Below are positions 51,866 through 61,884 of a stretch of 64,000 nucleotides of DNA, piece by piece; positions within the stretch are counted from its first letter, which is position 1, and each line of letters opens with the position of its first letter. The stretch spans positions 124,001 to 188,000 of the forward strand of contig JAGQTV010000009.1 in the NCBI GenBank assembly GCA_020438845.1, in the 5' to 3' direction. Below the pieces are notes generated by a model. That model was not told where the DNA came from and did no database searches. It saw only the letters and a list, made by a program, of their open reading frames with translations. This DNA comes from Mycobacterium sp. Lineage in GTDB: Bacteria; Actinomycetota; Actinomycetes; Mycobacteriales; Mycobacteriaceae. The position numbers and the translations under genes are program-made.

Positions 51866-53227
51866 GTGTCGAACCAATCGCCCCCGACCGTCTTGTGGTT
51901 CCGCCGAGACCTACGACTGCACGACCTTCCGCCACTGCTGCAGGCCGCCGAAGCCGACACCGAGGTGCTGGGGTGCTTCGTCCTCGATCCTCGCCTGGAA
52001 GCGACCTCCGGACCCCGGCGGCTGCAGTTCCTCGGCGACTCGCTGCGGGCGGTGAACGACGCGCTCGACGGTCGATTGTTCATCGCCCGAGGACGTCCTG
52101 AGCAGAGCATTCCGCAGATCTGTGCGGCGATCGGCGCGAAGGCGGTACACATCTCGGCCGACTTCAGCCCGTTCGGAACTCGCCGCGACCGCGCAGTCGA
52201 AGCAGTGCTGACCGCCGCCGGTATCGAATTGCTGGCCACCGGATCGCCCTACCTCGTCTCGCCGGGCCGCGTCACCAAGGACGACGACACCCCGTACAAG
52301 GTTTTCACCCCGTTCTTCCGGCGCTGGCGAGAAGTTGGTTGGCGCGCCCCCGCGCATACCGGACCGCAGAGCACTCGCTGGCTGGACCCTGCCCAGGCTC
52401 GCGGACTTCCGCCTCGCACAGAAGCGCCGGATCCCCGCCTGGGGCTGGACCTTCCGGCCGGCGAGCCGGCGGCGCGTCAGCGTTGGGCAGAGTTCCTCGC
52501 CGACGGCGTGGCGACCTATGCGCAGGATCGGGACCGCCCCGACAAGTCAGGCACCAGCCGCATGTCGGCACACCTGAAGTTCGGCACCATCCACCCGAGG
52601 ACCATGGCGGCCACTCTCGATCTACGCGACGAGGGGCCGGCTGCCTACCTTCGCGAATTGGCGTTCCGCGACTTCTACGCCGACGTGCTGCGACACTGGC
52701 CGCGAAGCGCCTGGCACAACTGGAACCCCACCTTCGACGGCATCGAGGTCGACACCGGACCGGAGGCACGAGCCGCCTTCGACGCCTGGAAGGCCGGGCG
52801 CACCGGCTTCCCCATCATCGATGCCGGTATGCGCCAGCTCAGGCATACCGGGTTCATGCACAATCGGGTCCGCATGATCGTCGCCTCGTTCCTGGTCAAG
52901 GATCTGCACCTGCCGTGGCAGTGGGGTGCGGCCTGGTTCATGGAGCAACTGGTCGACGCCGACGTGGCCAGCAACCAGCACGGCTGGCAATGGTGTGCCG
53001 GCAGCGGAACCGACGCCGCCCCATATTTCCGGGTGTTCAACCCGACGGCACAGGGCGAAAAGTTCGATCCATCCGGCGATTACGTGCGGCGCTGGGTGCC
53101 CGAACTGGCCGACACCGACGATGTCCACCGGCTCAAATCCGGACGCCCGGCCGGTTACCCCGAGCCCATCGTGGACCATGGCGCCGAACGCACCGAAGCA
53201 CTGCGGCGGTATGGGCTGATCCGTTGA
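51866..53227 (+). CDS. phr: Deoxyribodipyrimidine photolyase
   Basis: The 453-residue FAD enzyme repairs cyclobutane pyrimidine dimers with light. It has the N-terminal antenna domain (PTVLWFRRDLRLHDLP) and the FAD domain with SRMSAHLKFGTIHPR, RTGFPIIDAGMRQL, TGFMHNRVRMIVASFL and ASNQHGWQWCAGSG. GTG 51866 directly follows the fasciclin gene. Members of the M. tuberculosis complex lack phr; its presence fits an environmental mycobacterium exposed to light. Confidence 0.95.
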   Translation: MSNQSPPTVLWFRRDLRLHDLPPLLQAAEADTEVLGCFVLDPRLEATSGPRRLQFLGDSLRAVNDALDGRLFIARGRPEQSIPQICAAIGAKAVHISADFSPFGTRRDRAVEAVLTAAGIELLATGSPYLVSPGRVTKDDDTPYKVFTPFFRRWREVGWRAPAHTGPQSTRWLDPAQARGLPPRTEAPDPRLGLDLPAGEPAARQRWAEFLADGVATYAQDRDRPDKSGTSRMSAHLKFGTIHPRTMAATLDLRDEGPAAYLRELAFRDFYADVLRHWPRSAWHNWNPTFDGIEVDTGPEARAAFDAWKAGRTGFPIIDAGMRQLRHTGFMHNRVRMIVASFLVKDLHLPWQWGAAWFMEQLVDADVASNQHGWQWCAGSGTDAAPYFRVFNPTAQGEKFDPSGDYVRRWVPELADTDDVHRLKSGRPAGYPEPIVDHGAERTEALRRYGLIR

Positions 53228-53277
53228 GTCTGGTGTGCCAGAATGACCTAGTTCCGACAAGCTGACAGGAGCCCCCG

Positions 53278-53532
53278 ATGGCGAACACCGAGGTGGAGCG
53301 CTACACAGAGGTCGATCCCGCCGACGTCCCGTCCGCGGCCTGGGGTTGGAGCAAGATCCACCCCCGGTCCTGGTACGCCCTGGGGATCTTCATCATCGTG
53401 TTCTTGCTGGGAATGCTGCGCGGGAACCATGTCGGCCATGTTGAGGACTGGTTCCTGATCGCCTCCGCGGCCGTCGTCGCGATCGTCATGATCCGCGACG
53501 TGTGGATGCGCAAGCGCGGCCTGCTGCGCTGA
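53278..53532 (+). CDS. DUF2631 family membrane protein (Rv2876-like)
   Basis: The 84-residue protein has two hydrophobic segments (about 36-45 and 58-70) after an acidic N-terminus with WGWSKIHPRSWYALG. Its position between the fasciclin/photolyase genes and rlmN matches Rv2876. ATG 53278 follows AGGAG. Function unknown. Confidence 0.85.
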   Translation: MANTEVERYTEVDPADVPSAAWGWSKIHPRSWYALGIFIIVFLLGMLRGNHVGHVEDWFLIASAAVVAIVMIRDVWMRKRGLLR

Positions 53533-53627
53533 CCCATTAGGGGGCTGCCGCGCAACCATGCCGAGTGCGCGCATTTGTACAGCCACTTCAGCGTGTCGCG
53601 TACGAAAACGCACGGTCGGCGAGACTG

Positions 53628-54722
53628 CTACCCGCCTTCGGCAGCCAGCTGGCCGCACGCGGCTGCAATCTCGCGCCCGCGAGTGTCCCGCACCGTGCAT
53701 GACACCCCCTGGGCGCGCACCCGTCGCACGAACTCCCGCTCCACCGGCTTCGGGCTGGCATCCCACTGACTGCCCGGGGTCGGGTTCAAGGGAATCAGAT
53801 TGACGTGAGCCAGCGGACCCAAGGTCTGGTGCAGCTTGCGGCCCAGTAGGTCCGCCCGCCAGGGCTGATCATTGACATCGCGGATCAAGGCGTACTCGAT
53901 CGAGACCCGACGCCCGGTCGTCTGACCGTAGTAGCGGGCTGCATCGAGCACCTCATCGACCCTCCACCGGTTGTTCACCGGCACCAGAGTGTCCCGCAAT
54001 TCGTCGTCGGGGGTGTGCAATGAAAGCGCCAAGGTGACTCCGAGACCCTCATCGGCCAGCTTCCGAATGGCCGGCGCCAGCCCCACCGTCGACACGGTCA
54101 CCGACCGCGCGGAAATGCCGAAGCCATCCGGTGGCGCCGCGGTGATACGCCGCACGGCGGCCACCACTCGGGAGTAATTCGCCAGCGGCTCCCCCATCCC
54201 CATGAACACGATGTTGGACAAGCGGTCACCGAACTCGTCCCGCAGCGTGACGGCGGCGGCGCGAACCTGCTCCAGGATTTCGGCCGCGCTCAGATTCCGG
54301 GTCAGCCCGCCCTGGCCAGTCGCGCAGAACGGGCAGGCCATCCCGCACCCGGCCTGCGATGAGATGCATACGGTGTTGCGGTTCGGGTAACGCATGAGAA
54401 CCGACTCGAATGTGGCGCCATCGTGACCACGCCACAACGTCTTCCGGGTGTCCCCTGCATCGCATTCGACTTCCCGGACCACTGAGAGCAGCGGCGGGAA
54501 CAGCGAGTCGGCCACCGCATCGCGGACACTGGCCGGCAGGTCGGTCATCTGCCGGGGATCAGCGAGCAGGTGGCCGTAGTAATGCGCGGCCAGTTGCTTG
54601 GCCCGGAACGCGGGCAGGCCGAGCTGGTCGACAGCAGCGGCGCGCTCGGCCCCGTCGAGGTCGGCGAAATGTCGAGGCGGCAAGCCACGGCGGGGGGCCT
54701 CGAAGACCAGCTCCTGGTTCAC
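53628..54722 (-). CDS. rlmN: 23S rRNA (adenine-2503-C2) methyltransferase RlmN
   Basis: A radical-SAM enzyme that methylates A2503 of 23S rRNA and A37 of some tRNAs. The cluster motif is [11 protein letters not shown]; the GMGEPLANY and SCTVRDTRG motifs (with the catalytic Cys) are present. GTG 54722 is chosen because it gives 364 residues, the length in M. tuberculosis, and lies 17 bases after cdsA; the frame is open for 15 more codons upstream. Confidence 0.95.
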   Translation of the reverse strand: MNQELVFEAPRRGLPPRHFADLDGAERAAAVDQLGLPAFRAKQLAAHYYGHLLADPRQMTDLPASVRDAVADSLFPPLLSVVREVECDAGDTRKTLWRGHDGATFESVLMRYPNRNTVCISSQAGCGMACPFCATGQGGLTRNLSAAEILEQVRAAAVTLRDEFGDRLSNIVFMGMGEPLANYSRVVAAVRRITAAPPDGFGISARSVTVSTVGLAPAIRKLADEGLGVTLALSLHTPDDELRDTLVPVNNRWRVDEVLDAARYYGQTTGRRVSIEYALIRDVNDQPWRADLLGRKLHQTLGPLAHVNLIPLNPTPGSQWDASPKPVEREFVRRVRAQGVSCTVRDTRGREIAAACGQLAAEGG

Positions 54723-54739
54723 CCGTCCAGTATCCGACC

Positions 54740-55591
54740 TCAGGCCAGCAGCGTCAGCACGATCCACCCGGCGACCGCAGACGGCAACATCGCGTCGATG
54801 CGGTCCATGACCCCGCCATGGCCCGGCAGCAGCGTTCCCATGTCCTTGATGCCCAGGTCGCGTTTGACCTGGGATTCGACCAGGTCGCCCAGTACACCGG
54901 TGATCACCAGGAACAAACCGAGCGGCAGCCCGACCCAGGCTGGCCTATGAAGCAGGAACGCCACCGACAAGACGGCCGCCGTGATGCCGAACAGCATCGA
55001 GCCGCCCAACCCCTCCCACGATTTCTTGGGGCTGATTGCCGGGGCCATCGGATGCTTACCGAACAGTACCCCCGCGGTGTAGCCGCCGATATCGGCGAAG
55101 ACCACGGTGGCGATCACGGTGAATACCCGCGCCCCGCCGTTGTCCTGGAAGATCAGCAGGGCGGTGAAACTCGCGAACAACGGCACCCAGGTGGCCAGCA
55201 GGACGGTGGCGGCGATATCACGCAGGTAGTTGACCGGTTGCTCGCGCAAACCCTGGCCCAGGAGGCGCCACACCATGGCAACCACGATGGTCCCGCCGTA
55301 GGCGCCCAGCGTCCCCGCGACGCCCCACGGCCAGGCCAGCCAGATCATCGCCTGACCACCGACCAGCACCGGCATTACCGGCACGGTGTACCCGTGTTCA
55401 CGAAGTCGGCGAACCACCTCGTGGGTCGCCATTGCGATCGCGGAGGCCAATAACGGGAGCCACCATTTCGGCGCGAACAACAGGCTGCCGATGGCCATAC
55501 CGCCGAGCACGACTCCGACGGCGATGGCCGCGGGCAGGTTGCGTCCTGCTTTCGAGGTTTTCGCAGGGGCGCCGGACTCGGTGCCTGTCAT
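54740..55591 (-). CDS. cdsA: Phosphatidate cytidylyltransferase
   Basis: CdsA makes CDP-diacylglycerol for phospholipid and PIM synthesis. The 283-residue integral membrane protein has about eight helices and the C-terminal signature [21 protein letters not shown] followed by DRID, given here in parts ([22 protein letters not shown]). ATG 55591 is preferred over the in-frame TTG at 55597. It sits 22 bases after frr in the pyrH-frr-cdsA-rlmN operon. Confidence 0.95.
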   Translation of the reverse strand: MTGTESGAPAKTSKAGRNLPAAIAVGVVLGGMAIGSLLFAPKWWLPLLASAIAMATHEVVRRLREHGYTVPVMPVLVGGQAMIWLAWPWGVAGTLGAYGGTIVVAMVWRLLGQGLREQPVNYLRDIAATVLLATWVPLFASFTALLIFQDNGGARVFTVIATVVFADIGGYTAGVLFGKHPMAPAISPKKSWEGLGGSMLFGITAAVLSVAFLLHRPAWVGLPLGLFLVITGVLGDLVESQVKRDLGIKDMGTLLPGHGGVMDRIDAMLPSAVAGWIVLTLLA

Positions 55592-55613
55592 GGTCAATTC
55601 TGCCGAAAGTCGC

Positions 55614-56171
55614 TCAGACCTCCAGCAGCTCGCTTTCCTTGTGCTTGACCAACTCGTCGATCTGGCCGACGTACTGATGGGTCGACTTGTCTAGCTCTTT
55701 CTCGGCTCGGCCAACCTCGTCCTCGCCGGCCTCGCCGTCCTTCTTGATCCGGTGCAATTCCTCCATCGCCCGGCGGCGTATGTTGCGCACCGAGACCTTC
55801 GCGTCTTCGCCCTTGGCCTTGGCCTGCTTCACCAGGTCGCGCCGCCGCTCCTCGGTCAACTGCGGAATCGAGACCCGGATGATGTTTCCGTCATTGGTCG
55901 GGTTCACACCCAGATCGGAATTTCGGATGGCTTCTTCGATCGCCCGCAGCTGACCGGCCTCATACGGCTTGATGATCACCATCCGCGCCTCGGGCACGTT
56001 GATGCTCGACATCTGGGTGATCGGTGTGGGAGAGCCGTAGTAGTCGATGACGATGCGCGAGAACATCCCTGGGTTGGCCCGGCCGGTGCGAATGGACGAC
56101 AGGTCATCGCGCGCGACTGCGACCGCCTTCTCCATCCTCTCTTCGGCATCGAAGAGAGCTTCGTCGATCAT
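55614..56171 (-). CDS. frr: Ribosome recycling factor
   Basis: Frr splits post-termination ribosomes with EF-G. The 185 residues match the family throughout ([45 protein letters not shown]). ATG 56171 has a GAGGAGGAG ribosome site inside a repeated element and overlaps the stop of a 17-codon leader ORF, so its translation may be coupled to that leader. Confidence 0.97.
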   Translation of the reverse strand: MIDEALFDAEERMEKAVAVARDDLSSIRTGRANPGMFSRIVIDYYGSPTPITQMSSINVPEARMVIIKPYEAGQLRAIEEAIRNSDLGVNPTNDGNIIRVSIPQLTEERRRDLVKQAKAKGEDAKVSVRNIRRRAMEELHRIKKDGEAGEDEVGRAEKELDKSTHQYVGQIDELVKHKESELLEV

Positions 56172-56221
56172 ATTTCGCTGCTCCTCCTCATCGCTTCGCT
56201 CTGCATCGTCGTCAGCGGCAT
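56168..56221 (-). CDS. Leader ORF B, overlapping frr start
   Basis: ATG 56221 opens 17 codons ([17 protein letters not shown]) ending in a TGA that overlaps the frr ATG as ATGA. It has its own GAGGAGGAG site from the upstream repeat copy. The peptide is encoded by a MIRU-like repeat, so its role is probably translational coupling rather than the peptide itself. Confidence 0.5.
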   Translation of the reverse strand: MPLTTMQSEAMRRSSEI

Positions 56222-56293
56222 ATTTCGCTGCTCCTCCTCATCGCTTCGCTCTGCATCGTCGTCAGCGCCATATTTGCGCCACTCCTCGTCATC
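56171..56293 (-). repeat. MIRU-like 50-bp tandem repeat between pyrH and frr
   Basis: Two 50-bp copies (56171-56220 and 56221-56270) differ at one base. A partial, diverged third (56271-56293) abuts the pyrH stop. On the minus strand each contains ACGATGCAGAGCGAAGCGAT followed by GAGGAGGAGCAGCG. This resembles mycobacterial interspersed repetitive units, whose short ORFs overlap flanking start and stop codons in operons (recalled). Confidence 0.85.
56212..56271 (-). CDS. Leader ORF A between pyrH and frr
   Basis: ATG 56271, preceded by GAGGAG, opens 19 codons ([19 protein letters not shown]). Its end overlaps the start of leader ORF B by ten bases. It is the second copy of the same repeat-encoded frame; only the last residues differ. 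Confidence 0.45.
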   Translation of the reverse strand: MALTTMQSEAMRRSSEICR

Positions 56294-57041
56294 AGGTGGT
56301 GACCAGTGTTCCGATCCTCTCACCAGCGACCGCTCGAGCAATATTCCCATTGACCAAGAGGTTGAACACAAGAATCGGCATCCCGTTGTCCATACACAGG
56401 CTGAAAGCCGTGGCGTCGGCCACCCGCAGTTCGCGGTCGATGACCTCGCGGTGAGTGATTTCGACCAGCATCTCAGCGGCCGGGTTTTCCCGGGGATCGT
56501 CGGTGAACACGCCGTCGACAGCCTTGGCCATCAGCACCACTTCCGCACCGATCTCCAGTGCGCGTTGGGCTGCCGTGGTGTCGGTGGAGAAGTACGGCAA
56601 TCCCATGCCCGCACCGAAGATCACCACACGACCTTTCTCCAGGTGACGAACGGCCCGCAACGGCAGGTACGGTTCGGCAACCTGACCCATCGTGATGGCG
56701 GTCTGGACGCGGGTGTCGATGCCTTCCTTCTCCAGGAAATCCTGTAGCGCAAGGCTGTTCATCACGGTGCCGAGCATCCCCATGTAATCCGACCGCGTCC
56801 GCTCCATTCCACGTTGCTGCAGTTGAGCCCCCCGGAAGAAGTTGCCGCCGCCAATCACCACGGCCACTTGCACGCCGCTGCGCACTACTTCAGCTATCTG
56901 CCGAGCCACCCGGTGAACGACGTCAGGGTCCAGGCCGACGGCCCCACCGCCGAACATCTCGCCACCGAGTTTGAGAAGAACCCGCGAATACTTGGGCCGC
57001 AGTTCCTGGTCGACAACGTTGATGATGGACTGCGCGGTCAT
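56292..57041 (-). CDS. pyrH: Uridylate kinase
   Basis: PyrH phosphorylates UMP to UDP and is a hexamer of the amino-acid-kinase fold. The 249 residues from ATG 57041 (after GAGGAGTCCC) include [41 protein letters not shown] UMP binding and [15 protein letters not shown]. Two MIRU-like leader ORFs separate it from frr. Confidence 0.96.
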   Translation of the reverse strand: MTAQSIINVVDQELRPKYSRVLLKLGGEMFGGGAVGLDPDVVHRVARQIAEVVRSGVQVAVVIGGGNFFRGAQLQQRGMERTRSDYMGMLGTVMNSLALQDFLEKEGIDTRVQTAITMGQVAEPYLPLRAVRHLEKGRVVIFGAGMGLPYFSTDTTAAQRALEIGAEVVLMAKAVDGVFTDDPRENPAAEMLVEITHREVIDRELRVADATAFSLCMDNGMPILVFNLLVNGNIARAVAGERIGTLVTT

Positions 57042-57276
57042 GGGACTCCTCACCATCGCCGGACTGCTGGCACTCGAACTAACTGACAAAGGGGCCACCC
57101 CAATCCCCACGGAACGGCACGCTTATCCTGCACCATCCGTCGCCCACCCGGGTGGTCGGGGTAGACACCGCAACGCCCCGAACGAAGCCCGGGCAGGGGT
57201 GAAATCTATACTCGGCGTCAGAACGATTCAGACGATTCAGACGATAAGCCGGGTTCTCGACGATGAGGTGATGGGT

Positions 57277-57915
57277 ATGGCATTGCAAGCGAGAGCCGAG
57301 GCGACGCGACGCAAGATCCTGGAATCCGCCGTCTACTTGTTCAGCGAATTGGGCTACGGCGAAACCGGTTTGGCCGATGTGCTTCAGCGCGCCGGCGTCA
57401 GCAAAGGCGCCTTCTACTACCATTTCGATTCCAAAGAAGCAGTCGCCGGCGCGATCATCGAGGAGTACCGCACGGCGGTGGTGGAGGCGGTTTCCGCCCG
57501 AATCGACCAATCTTCACCAACGCTGGACACAGTTATCGTCACCACCTTCGTCACCGCTGACACACTTCGGAGCGACAAGGCGGCCCGGGTCGGCAACCAA
57601 TTGCTGCAGGCATTGAGCCAGATCAGTAGCGTCGGAACCCGAGTTTATGCCGACTGGACCGTCAACTTCGTCACCATGCTCACCAACGCATTAGAAGGAT
57701 GGGAGTCAAGTGCCGGCCAAGCGGCCGAGGTGGCTGAAGCGGCGTGGACCGGGGTCGTCGGCAGCTATCTGCTGTCTGAGGCGCTCGGCGACGACCCTTA
57801 CTCCCGGTTGGCCAAAGTATGGCGGTGCGCCGTGCGGGCCATCGCGCCGGAGGCTGAGATCGCACGCTACGACGACCTGATCGAGCAGATTACGTCCACG
57901 TTTCAGCGCGCCTAG
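57277..57915 (+). CDS. TetR-family regulator, gamma-butyrolactone-receptor-like
   Basis: The 212-residue protein has the HTH TGLADVLQRAGVSKGAFYYHF near residues 31-50 and resembles the ArpA/ScbR branch of TetR proteins by its N-domain. ATG 57277 is chosen because GAGG lies eight bases upstream; ATG 57271 is also in frame. The leader has TATACT (57207-57212) and a nine-base tandem repeat ACGATTCAG (57223-57240 plus part), a possible autoregulatory site. Target genes are unknown; it sits between pyrH and the amidase gene. Confidence 0.8.
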   Translation: MALQARAEATRRKILESAVYLFSELGYGETGLADVLQRAGVSKGAFYYHFDSKEAVAGAIIEEYRTAVVEAVSARIDQSSPTLDTVIVTTFVTADTLRSDKAARVGNQLLQALSQISSVGTRVYADWTVNFVTMLTNALEGWESSAGQAAEVAEAAWTGVVGSYLLSEALGDDPYSRLAKVWRCAVRAIAPEAEIARYDDLIEQITSTFQRA

Positions 57916-57934
57916 GGGTTAGCCCAGAGTCGAC

Positions 57935-59356
57935 CTACCCGGCTTGAATCCTGGGCCAAGGTTGGGCGGCCTCCAGTTCGTAGGCCAGCTCCAGCAACCG
58001 CCGCTCCCGGCCGAACGGAGCGCCGAACATCATTCCGACCGGCATACCGGCGGCTGACTGTGCCAGCGGCAGGGAAATCGCCGGTTCGCCGGTGGCGTTC
58101 TGCACCGGTGTGAACGCCACCCAATCCACCAGCCGGTCGATCACCTGCTCGTAGTCGGCGGTCGGATCGAGGTGCCCGATACGCGGGGTCGCCTCGGCCA
58201 GTGTCGGCGTCAGCAATACGTCGTAATCCCGGTAAAGGCGTTCGGTGACGCCACGAAGGCGCTTGAGACGCACGATTGCCAGCGGCAATTTATGCATGTT
58301 GCGCCTGGCATGGCGCTCAAGGCCCAGGGTGAGGTTGTCCAAGCGGCTGGGATCGAAGGAGTTCCCGAAGGTCAGCCGTCCCCCGCGAACGAGCGCCATC
58401 GCCATACCAGCCCAATAGAGCAGGAAATCATCGAAAAAGGCCGTGGGAATGGGGGTCTCATCGAGATGTTCGACATGGTGACCGAGGCTTTCGAGCAACG
58501 CAGCCGACTGCAGGGTCAGGTCTCGTACCTCCGGGCTGGCATCCCGTTTCACCGACCGGGTGGTGACAGCGACCCGCAATCGGTCCCGGCCCGGACCGGT
58601 GACCGCACCGACCGCCGGCAGGCGGCGATCCCTATAGATACGTTCGGCTTCGCGGTAGAAGGCGGCGGTGTCCCGCACCGATCGACTGAGCACACCGTTG
58701 GTGACGATGCGTACCGGCAATTGCCGCGCCGGGCCGTCCAACGGCAACCGGCCGCGGGACGGCTTGAGGCCCACCAGTCCGTTGCAGGCTGCGGGAACAC
58801 GGATAGAGCCGCCGCCGTCGCTGCCGCCGGCCATCGGCACCGCACCGGCGGCGACGAACGCGCCGGAGCCTGACGATGACGCCCCGGCGGTGTAATCGGT
58901 GTCCCACGGGTTTCGAACCGCACCGATACGCGGATGTTCGGCCGAGCCGCTGAAACCGAATTCCGACATCTGCGTCTTACCCACCGGGATCAGCCCGGTG
59001 GCCAGGAAGAACTCGGCGAACTGGTCGTGGCTGGGCTTGGGCTTCGGCGCCCAGGCGTCGGTACCGATCATGGTCGGATGACCTTCCAGATCGGTGTCGT
59101 CCTTGACCAGGGTGGGCACACCGTCGAAGTACGCACCCGAGCCCGGCCCCTCGGAATCCGAGGAGGCCCGGGCCAGTGCTTGTTCGAAGGCCGGGTGTGC
59201 CAGGCCGTTCAGGGTCGGGTTGAGGGTGGTGACCCGACCGATGGCCGCTTCGACCAGTTCAGTCCGGGACACCCGTCCAGTGCGCAGTGCGTCGACCATC
59301 GCGACGGCATCGAGATCTCCGAGTGCGTCGTCGCGGAAGGCGTGCAGATGGCGCAT
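57935..59356 (-). CDS. amiC: Amidase (amidase-signature family, AmiC-like)
   Basis: The 473-residue enzyme has the Ser-cisSer-Lys triad region: VKDDTDLEGHPT (Lys), GASSSGSGAFVAAG and GGSDGGGSIRVPAA (Ser pair). It hydrolyses carboxylic amides; the substrate is unknown. Position next to tsf matches Rv2888c (amiC). Confidence 0.9.
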   Translation of the reverse strand: MRHLHAFRDDALGDLDAVAMVDALRTGRVSRTELVEAAIGRVTTLNPTLNGLAHPAFEQALARASSDSEGPGSGAYFDGVPTLVKDDTDLEGHPTMIGTDAWAPKPKPSHDQFAEFFLATGLIPVGKTQMSEFGFSGSAEHPRIGAVRNPWDTDYTAGASSSGSGAFVAAGAVPMAGGSDGGGSIRVPAACNGLVGLKPSRGRLPLDGPARQLPVRIVTNGVLSRSVRDTAAFYREAERIYRDRRLPAVGAVTGPGRDRLRVAVTTRSVKRDASPEVRDLTLQSAALLESLGHHVEHLDETPIPTAFFDDFLLYWAGMAMALVRGGRLTFGNSFDPSRLDNLTLGLERHARRNMHKLPLAIVRLKRLRGVTERLYRDYDVLLTPTLAEATPRIGHLDPTADYEQVIDRLVDWVAFTPVQNATGEPAISLPLAQSAAGMPVGMMFGAPFGRERRLLELAYELEAAQPWPRIQAG

Positions 59357-59381
59357 GCTGTCGCCCCAGGCCCCGGTCGGG

Positions 59382-60203
59382 CTAGGCCTGGCCGACCTCG
59401 AAGCGCACGAACCGGGTCACGGTAACCCCGGCCTCGTCGAGAAGCGCCTTGACGGACTTCTTGCTGTCTGCCACCGAAGGCTGGTCATGCAGCACGACGT
59501 CCTTGAAGAAGCCGTTCAGACGCCCTTCAACGATCTTGGGCAGCGCCGCTTCCGGCTTGCCCTCCGACTTGGCGGTCTCCTCGGCGATCCGGCGCTCGCT
59601 GTCCACGATGTCGGCGGGGACCTCGTCGCGGGTCAGGTACTTGGCCTTCAGCGCGGCGATCTGCAGGGCGACGGAGTGGGCAGCATCCGTACCCTCACCG
59701 GTGAACTCCACCAGCACGCCAACAGCCGGCGGCAGGTCGGCGGCCCGCTTGTGCAGGTAGGTCTCGACGTTGCCGTCGAAGTACTGCACCCGGCGCAGTT
59801 CGAGTTTCTCGCCGATCTTGGCCGACAGTTCGGCAATCGCCTCCTCGACGGTCTTGGTCGATCCGCCGATCGGAGCGGCCTTGAGCGTCTCGACGTCGGT
59901 GGCCTTGGCGGCCAGTGCGGCGTCGACGACCTCGTCGGCCAGCTTCTGGAACTCGGCGTTCTTGGCGACGAAGTCGGTCTCGGAGTTCAACTCGATCAGG
60001 GCGCCGCCCTTGGCGGCCACCAGGCCCTCGGCGGTGGCGCGCTCGGCCCGCTTGCCGACGTCCTTGGCGCCCTTGATCCGCAACGCCTCGACTGCTTTGT
60101 CGAAGTCGCCGTCCGATGCGGCGAGTGCGTTCTTGCAGTCGAGCATGCCCGCGCCGGTGAGCTCGCGGAGCCGCTTGACGTCGGCGGCGGTGTAGTTAGC
60201 CAT
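59382..60203 (-). CDS. tsf: Elongation factor Ts
   Basis: EF-Ts exchanges GDP for GTP on EF-Tu. From ATG 60203 the 273 residues show [29 protein letters not shown] and [12 protein letters not shown]. It starts one base after the rpsB stop, forming the usual rpsB-tsf operon. An open frame extends upstream only through the rpsB end. Confidence 0.97.
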   Translation of the reverse strand: MANYTAADVKRLRELTGAGMLDCKNALAASDGDFDKAVEALRIKGAKDVGKRAERATAEGLVAAKGGALIELNSETDFVAKNAEFQKLADEVVDAALAAKATDVETLKAAPIGGSTKTVEEAIAELSAKIGEKLELRRVQYFDGNVETYLHKRAADLPPAVGVLVEFTGEGTDAAHSVALQIAALKAKYLTRDEVPADIVDSERRIAEETAKSEGKPEAALPKIVEGRLNGFFKDVVLHDQPSVADSKKSVKALLDEAGVTVTRFVRFEVGQA

Positions 60204-60204
60204 G

Positions 60205-61047
60205 TCAGCCTTCCTCGACGGTGACGGTGGTGGTGACGGACTCGTCGGCGACCGGCCCGGCCTGGCTGGGAGCCGACTCGATGGCGGCGCTGGCCAGCAG
60301 CTCCTGCTCCCACTCGGCGAGCGGCTCAGCCGCAGCCTCGGACTTGTCGCCGCGGGCACCCGAACGGGCCTGCAGGCCCTCGGCGACGGCCGATGCGATG
60401 ACCCTGGTGAGCAGGGCGGCCGAACGGATAGCGTCGTCGTTACCCGGGATCGGGTAGTCGACCACGTCGGGATCGCAGTTGGTGTCCAGGATCGCGATGA
60501 TCGGGATATTCAGCTTGCGGGCCTCGGCGACGGCGAGGTGCTCCTTGTTGGTGTCGACGACCCAGATGGCCGAGGGCACCTTGTTCATGTCCCGGATACC
60601 GCCGAGCGACCGCTCCAGCTTGTTCTTCTCGCGGGTCAGCATCAGGATTTCCTTCTTGGTGCGACCCTCGAAACCGCCGGTCTGCTCCATGGACTCAAGT
60701 TCCTTGAGACGCTGCAGACGCTTGTGCACGGTGGAGAAGTTGGTGAGCATGCCACCCAGCCAGCGCTGGTTCACGTACGGCATGCCGACGCGGGTGGCCT
60801 CTTCGGCGATGGACTCCTGAGCCTGCTTCTTGGTGCCGACGAACATGATCGAACCGCCGTGCGCGACGGTCTCCTTGACGAACTCGTAGGCCTTGTCGAT
60901 GAAGGTCAGCGTCTGCTGCAGGTCGATGATGTAGATGCCGTTGCGGTCGGTGAAGATGAACCGCTTCATCTTGGGATTCCAGCGTCGGGTCTGATGCCCG
61001 AAGTGGGTGCCGCTGTCCAGCAGCTGCTTCATGGTCACGACAGCCAT
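60205..61047 (-). CDS. rpsB: 30S ribosomal protein S2
   Basis: The 280-residue protein begins [20 protein letters not shown] and contains [38 protein letters not shown] and [17 protein letters not shown]. The C-terminus has the actinobacterial Ala/Glu-rich extension. ATG 61047 follows AAAGGAA. It is the first gene of rpsB-tsf. Confidence 0.97.
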   Translation of the reverse strand: MAVVTMKQLLDSGTHFGHQTRRWNPKMKRFIFTDRNGIYIIDLQQTLTFIDKAYEFVKETVAHGGSIMFVGTKKQAQESIAEEATRVGMPYVNQRWLGGMLTNFSTVHKRLQRLKELESMEQTGGFEGRTKKEILMLTREKNKLERSLGGIRDMNKVPSAIWVVDTNKEHLAVAEARKLNIPIIAILDTNCDPDVVDYPIPGNDDAIRSAALLTRVIASAVAEGLQARSGARGDKSEAAAEPLAEWEQELLASAAIESAPSQAGPVADESVTTTVTVEEG

Positions 61048-61357
61048 GTCGGCTATTCCTTTATATGTTGTCGGTTGCCGCCCGGCGTCGGGTGAAGCCG
61101 GGCCCTGGCGTCTGCGCGCACCCCGACCCGGCCGAAAACTTCATCAGTCGGGACCAACCGGCGTGCGCGGCGCTATGTCGAGGTTGCGACACTGCACTGT
61201 TGCCGACATTGTCGACGGCATTCAGACGCGCGAAGTCAACCCGCTCGCGCGGATTGCGCCTCGAAGTTTACACACAGCACCCTCCTCATCCCCAACCCGC
61301 GGGTTCCGCGAGAGCGAGGGCAGATCGGGGATCACGACCCCGGGATGCACTACGGCA
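61048..61357. promoter_or_regulatory. rpsB leader and M23-peptidase upstream region
   Basis: These 310 bases separate the divergent rpsB and M23 genes. On the minus strand a TTGACT with GACAAT 19 bases later is a weak promoter candidate for rpsB. A CCCGGC-10-GCCGGG hairpin lies in the rpsB leader near 61080-61110 and might serve S2 autoregulation; this is untested. I see no gene here. Confidence 0.4.
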
Positions 61358-61882
61358 ATGCGATTGACCGTGACGCTGATCCTGATGGTCACCCTCTGCC
61401 CGGTTGGCCGAGCCGACGGCTCTCCGGTCCGGTTCCGCTGGCCGTTGCGGCCGGTGCCGCCGGTCACCCGGGCGTTCGACGCACCGTCGCCGGACTGGCA
61501 GCACGGGCATCGCGGGGTGGACCTGGCCGGCTCCCCCGGTCAGCCGGTCTACCCCGCCGGAGCCGGAACCGTTGTGTTTGCCGGGCTGCTCGCCGGACGC
61601 GCGGTGGTCTCGGTGGCTCACCCCGGCGGCCTGCGCACCAGCTACGAGCCGGTCGAATCCGGGCAGGCCTTCGGCGTCCGGCCGGGTCAGCTCGTCGACG
61701 TCGACACGCCGATGGGACGGCTGCTGCCCGGCCATCCGGGATGCCGGTCGGCTGCATGCCTGCACTGGGGTGCGATGTGGGGCCCCGCCTCGCGCGCTGA
61801 TTACGTCGACCCGGTGGGGCTGTTGGCCGACACCCCGATCCGGCTCAAGCCACTGGGGATCCGGCTCAAGCCACTGGACTGA
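61358..61882 (+). CDS. M23 (LytM) peptidase-domain protein (Rv2891-like)
   Basis: From ATG 61358 the 174 residues have a signal peptide (MRLTVTLILMVTLCPVGRADG) and an M23 domain: HGHRGVDLAG (zinc His and Asp) and the LHWG motif. M23 enzymes cut peptidoglycan peptides; the domain here is small but has the key ligands. The C-terminus repeats IRLKPLG twice from a 21-bp tandem duplication. It is convergent with xerC. Confidence 0.85.
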   Translation: MRLTVTLILMVTLCPVGRADGSPVRFRWPLRPVPPVTRAFDAPSPDWQHGHRGVDLAGSPGQPVYPAGAGTVVFAGLLAGRAVVSVAHPGGLRTSYEPVESGQAFGVRPGQLVDVDTPMGRLLPGHPGCRSAACLHWGAMWGPASRADYVDPVGLLADTPIRLKPLGIRLKPLD

Positions 61883-61884
61883 TC

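Noticed and set aside
53533..53627. tRNA or small RNA gene between the DUF2631 and rlmN genes
   Set aside because: I could not fold a cloverleaf or find box elements; the gap looks like an ordinary convergent spacer.
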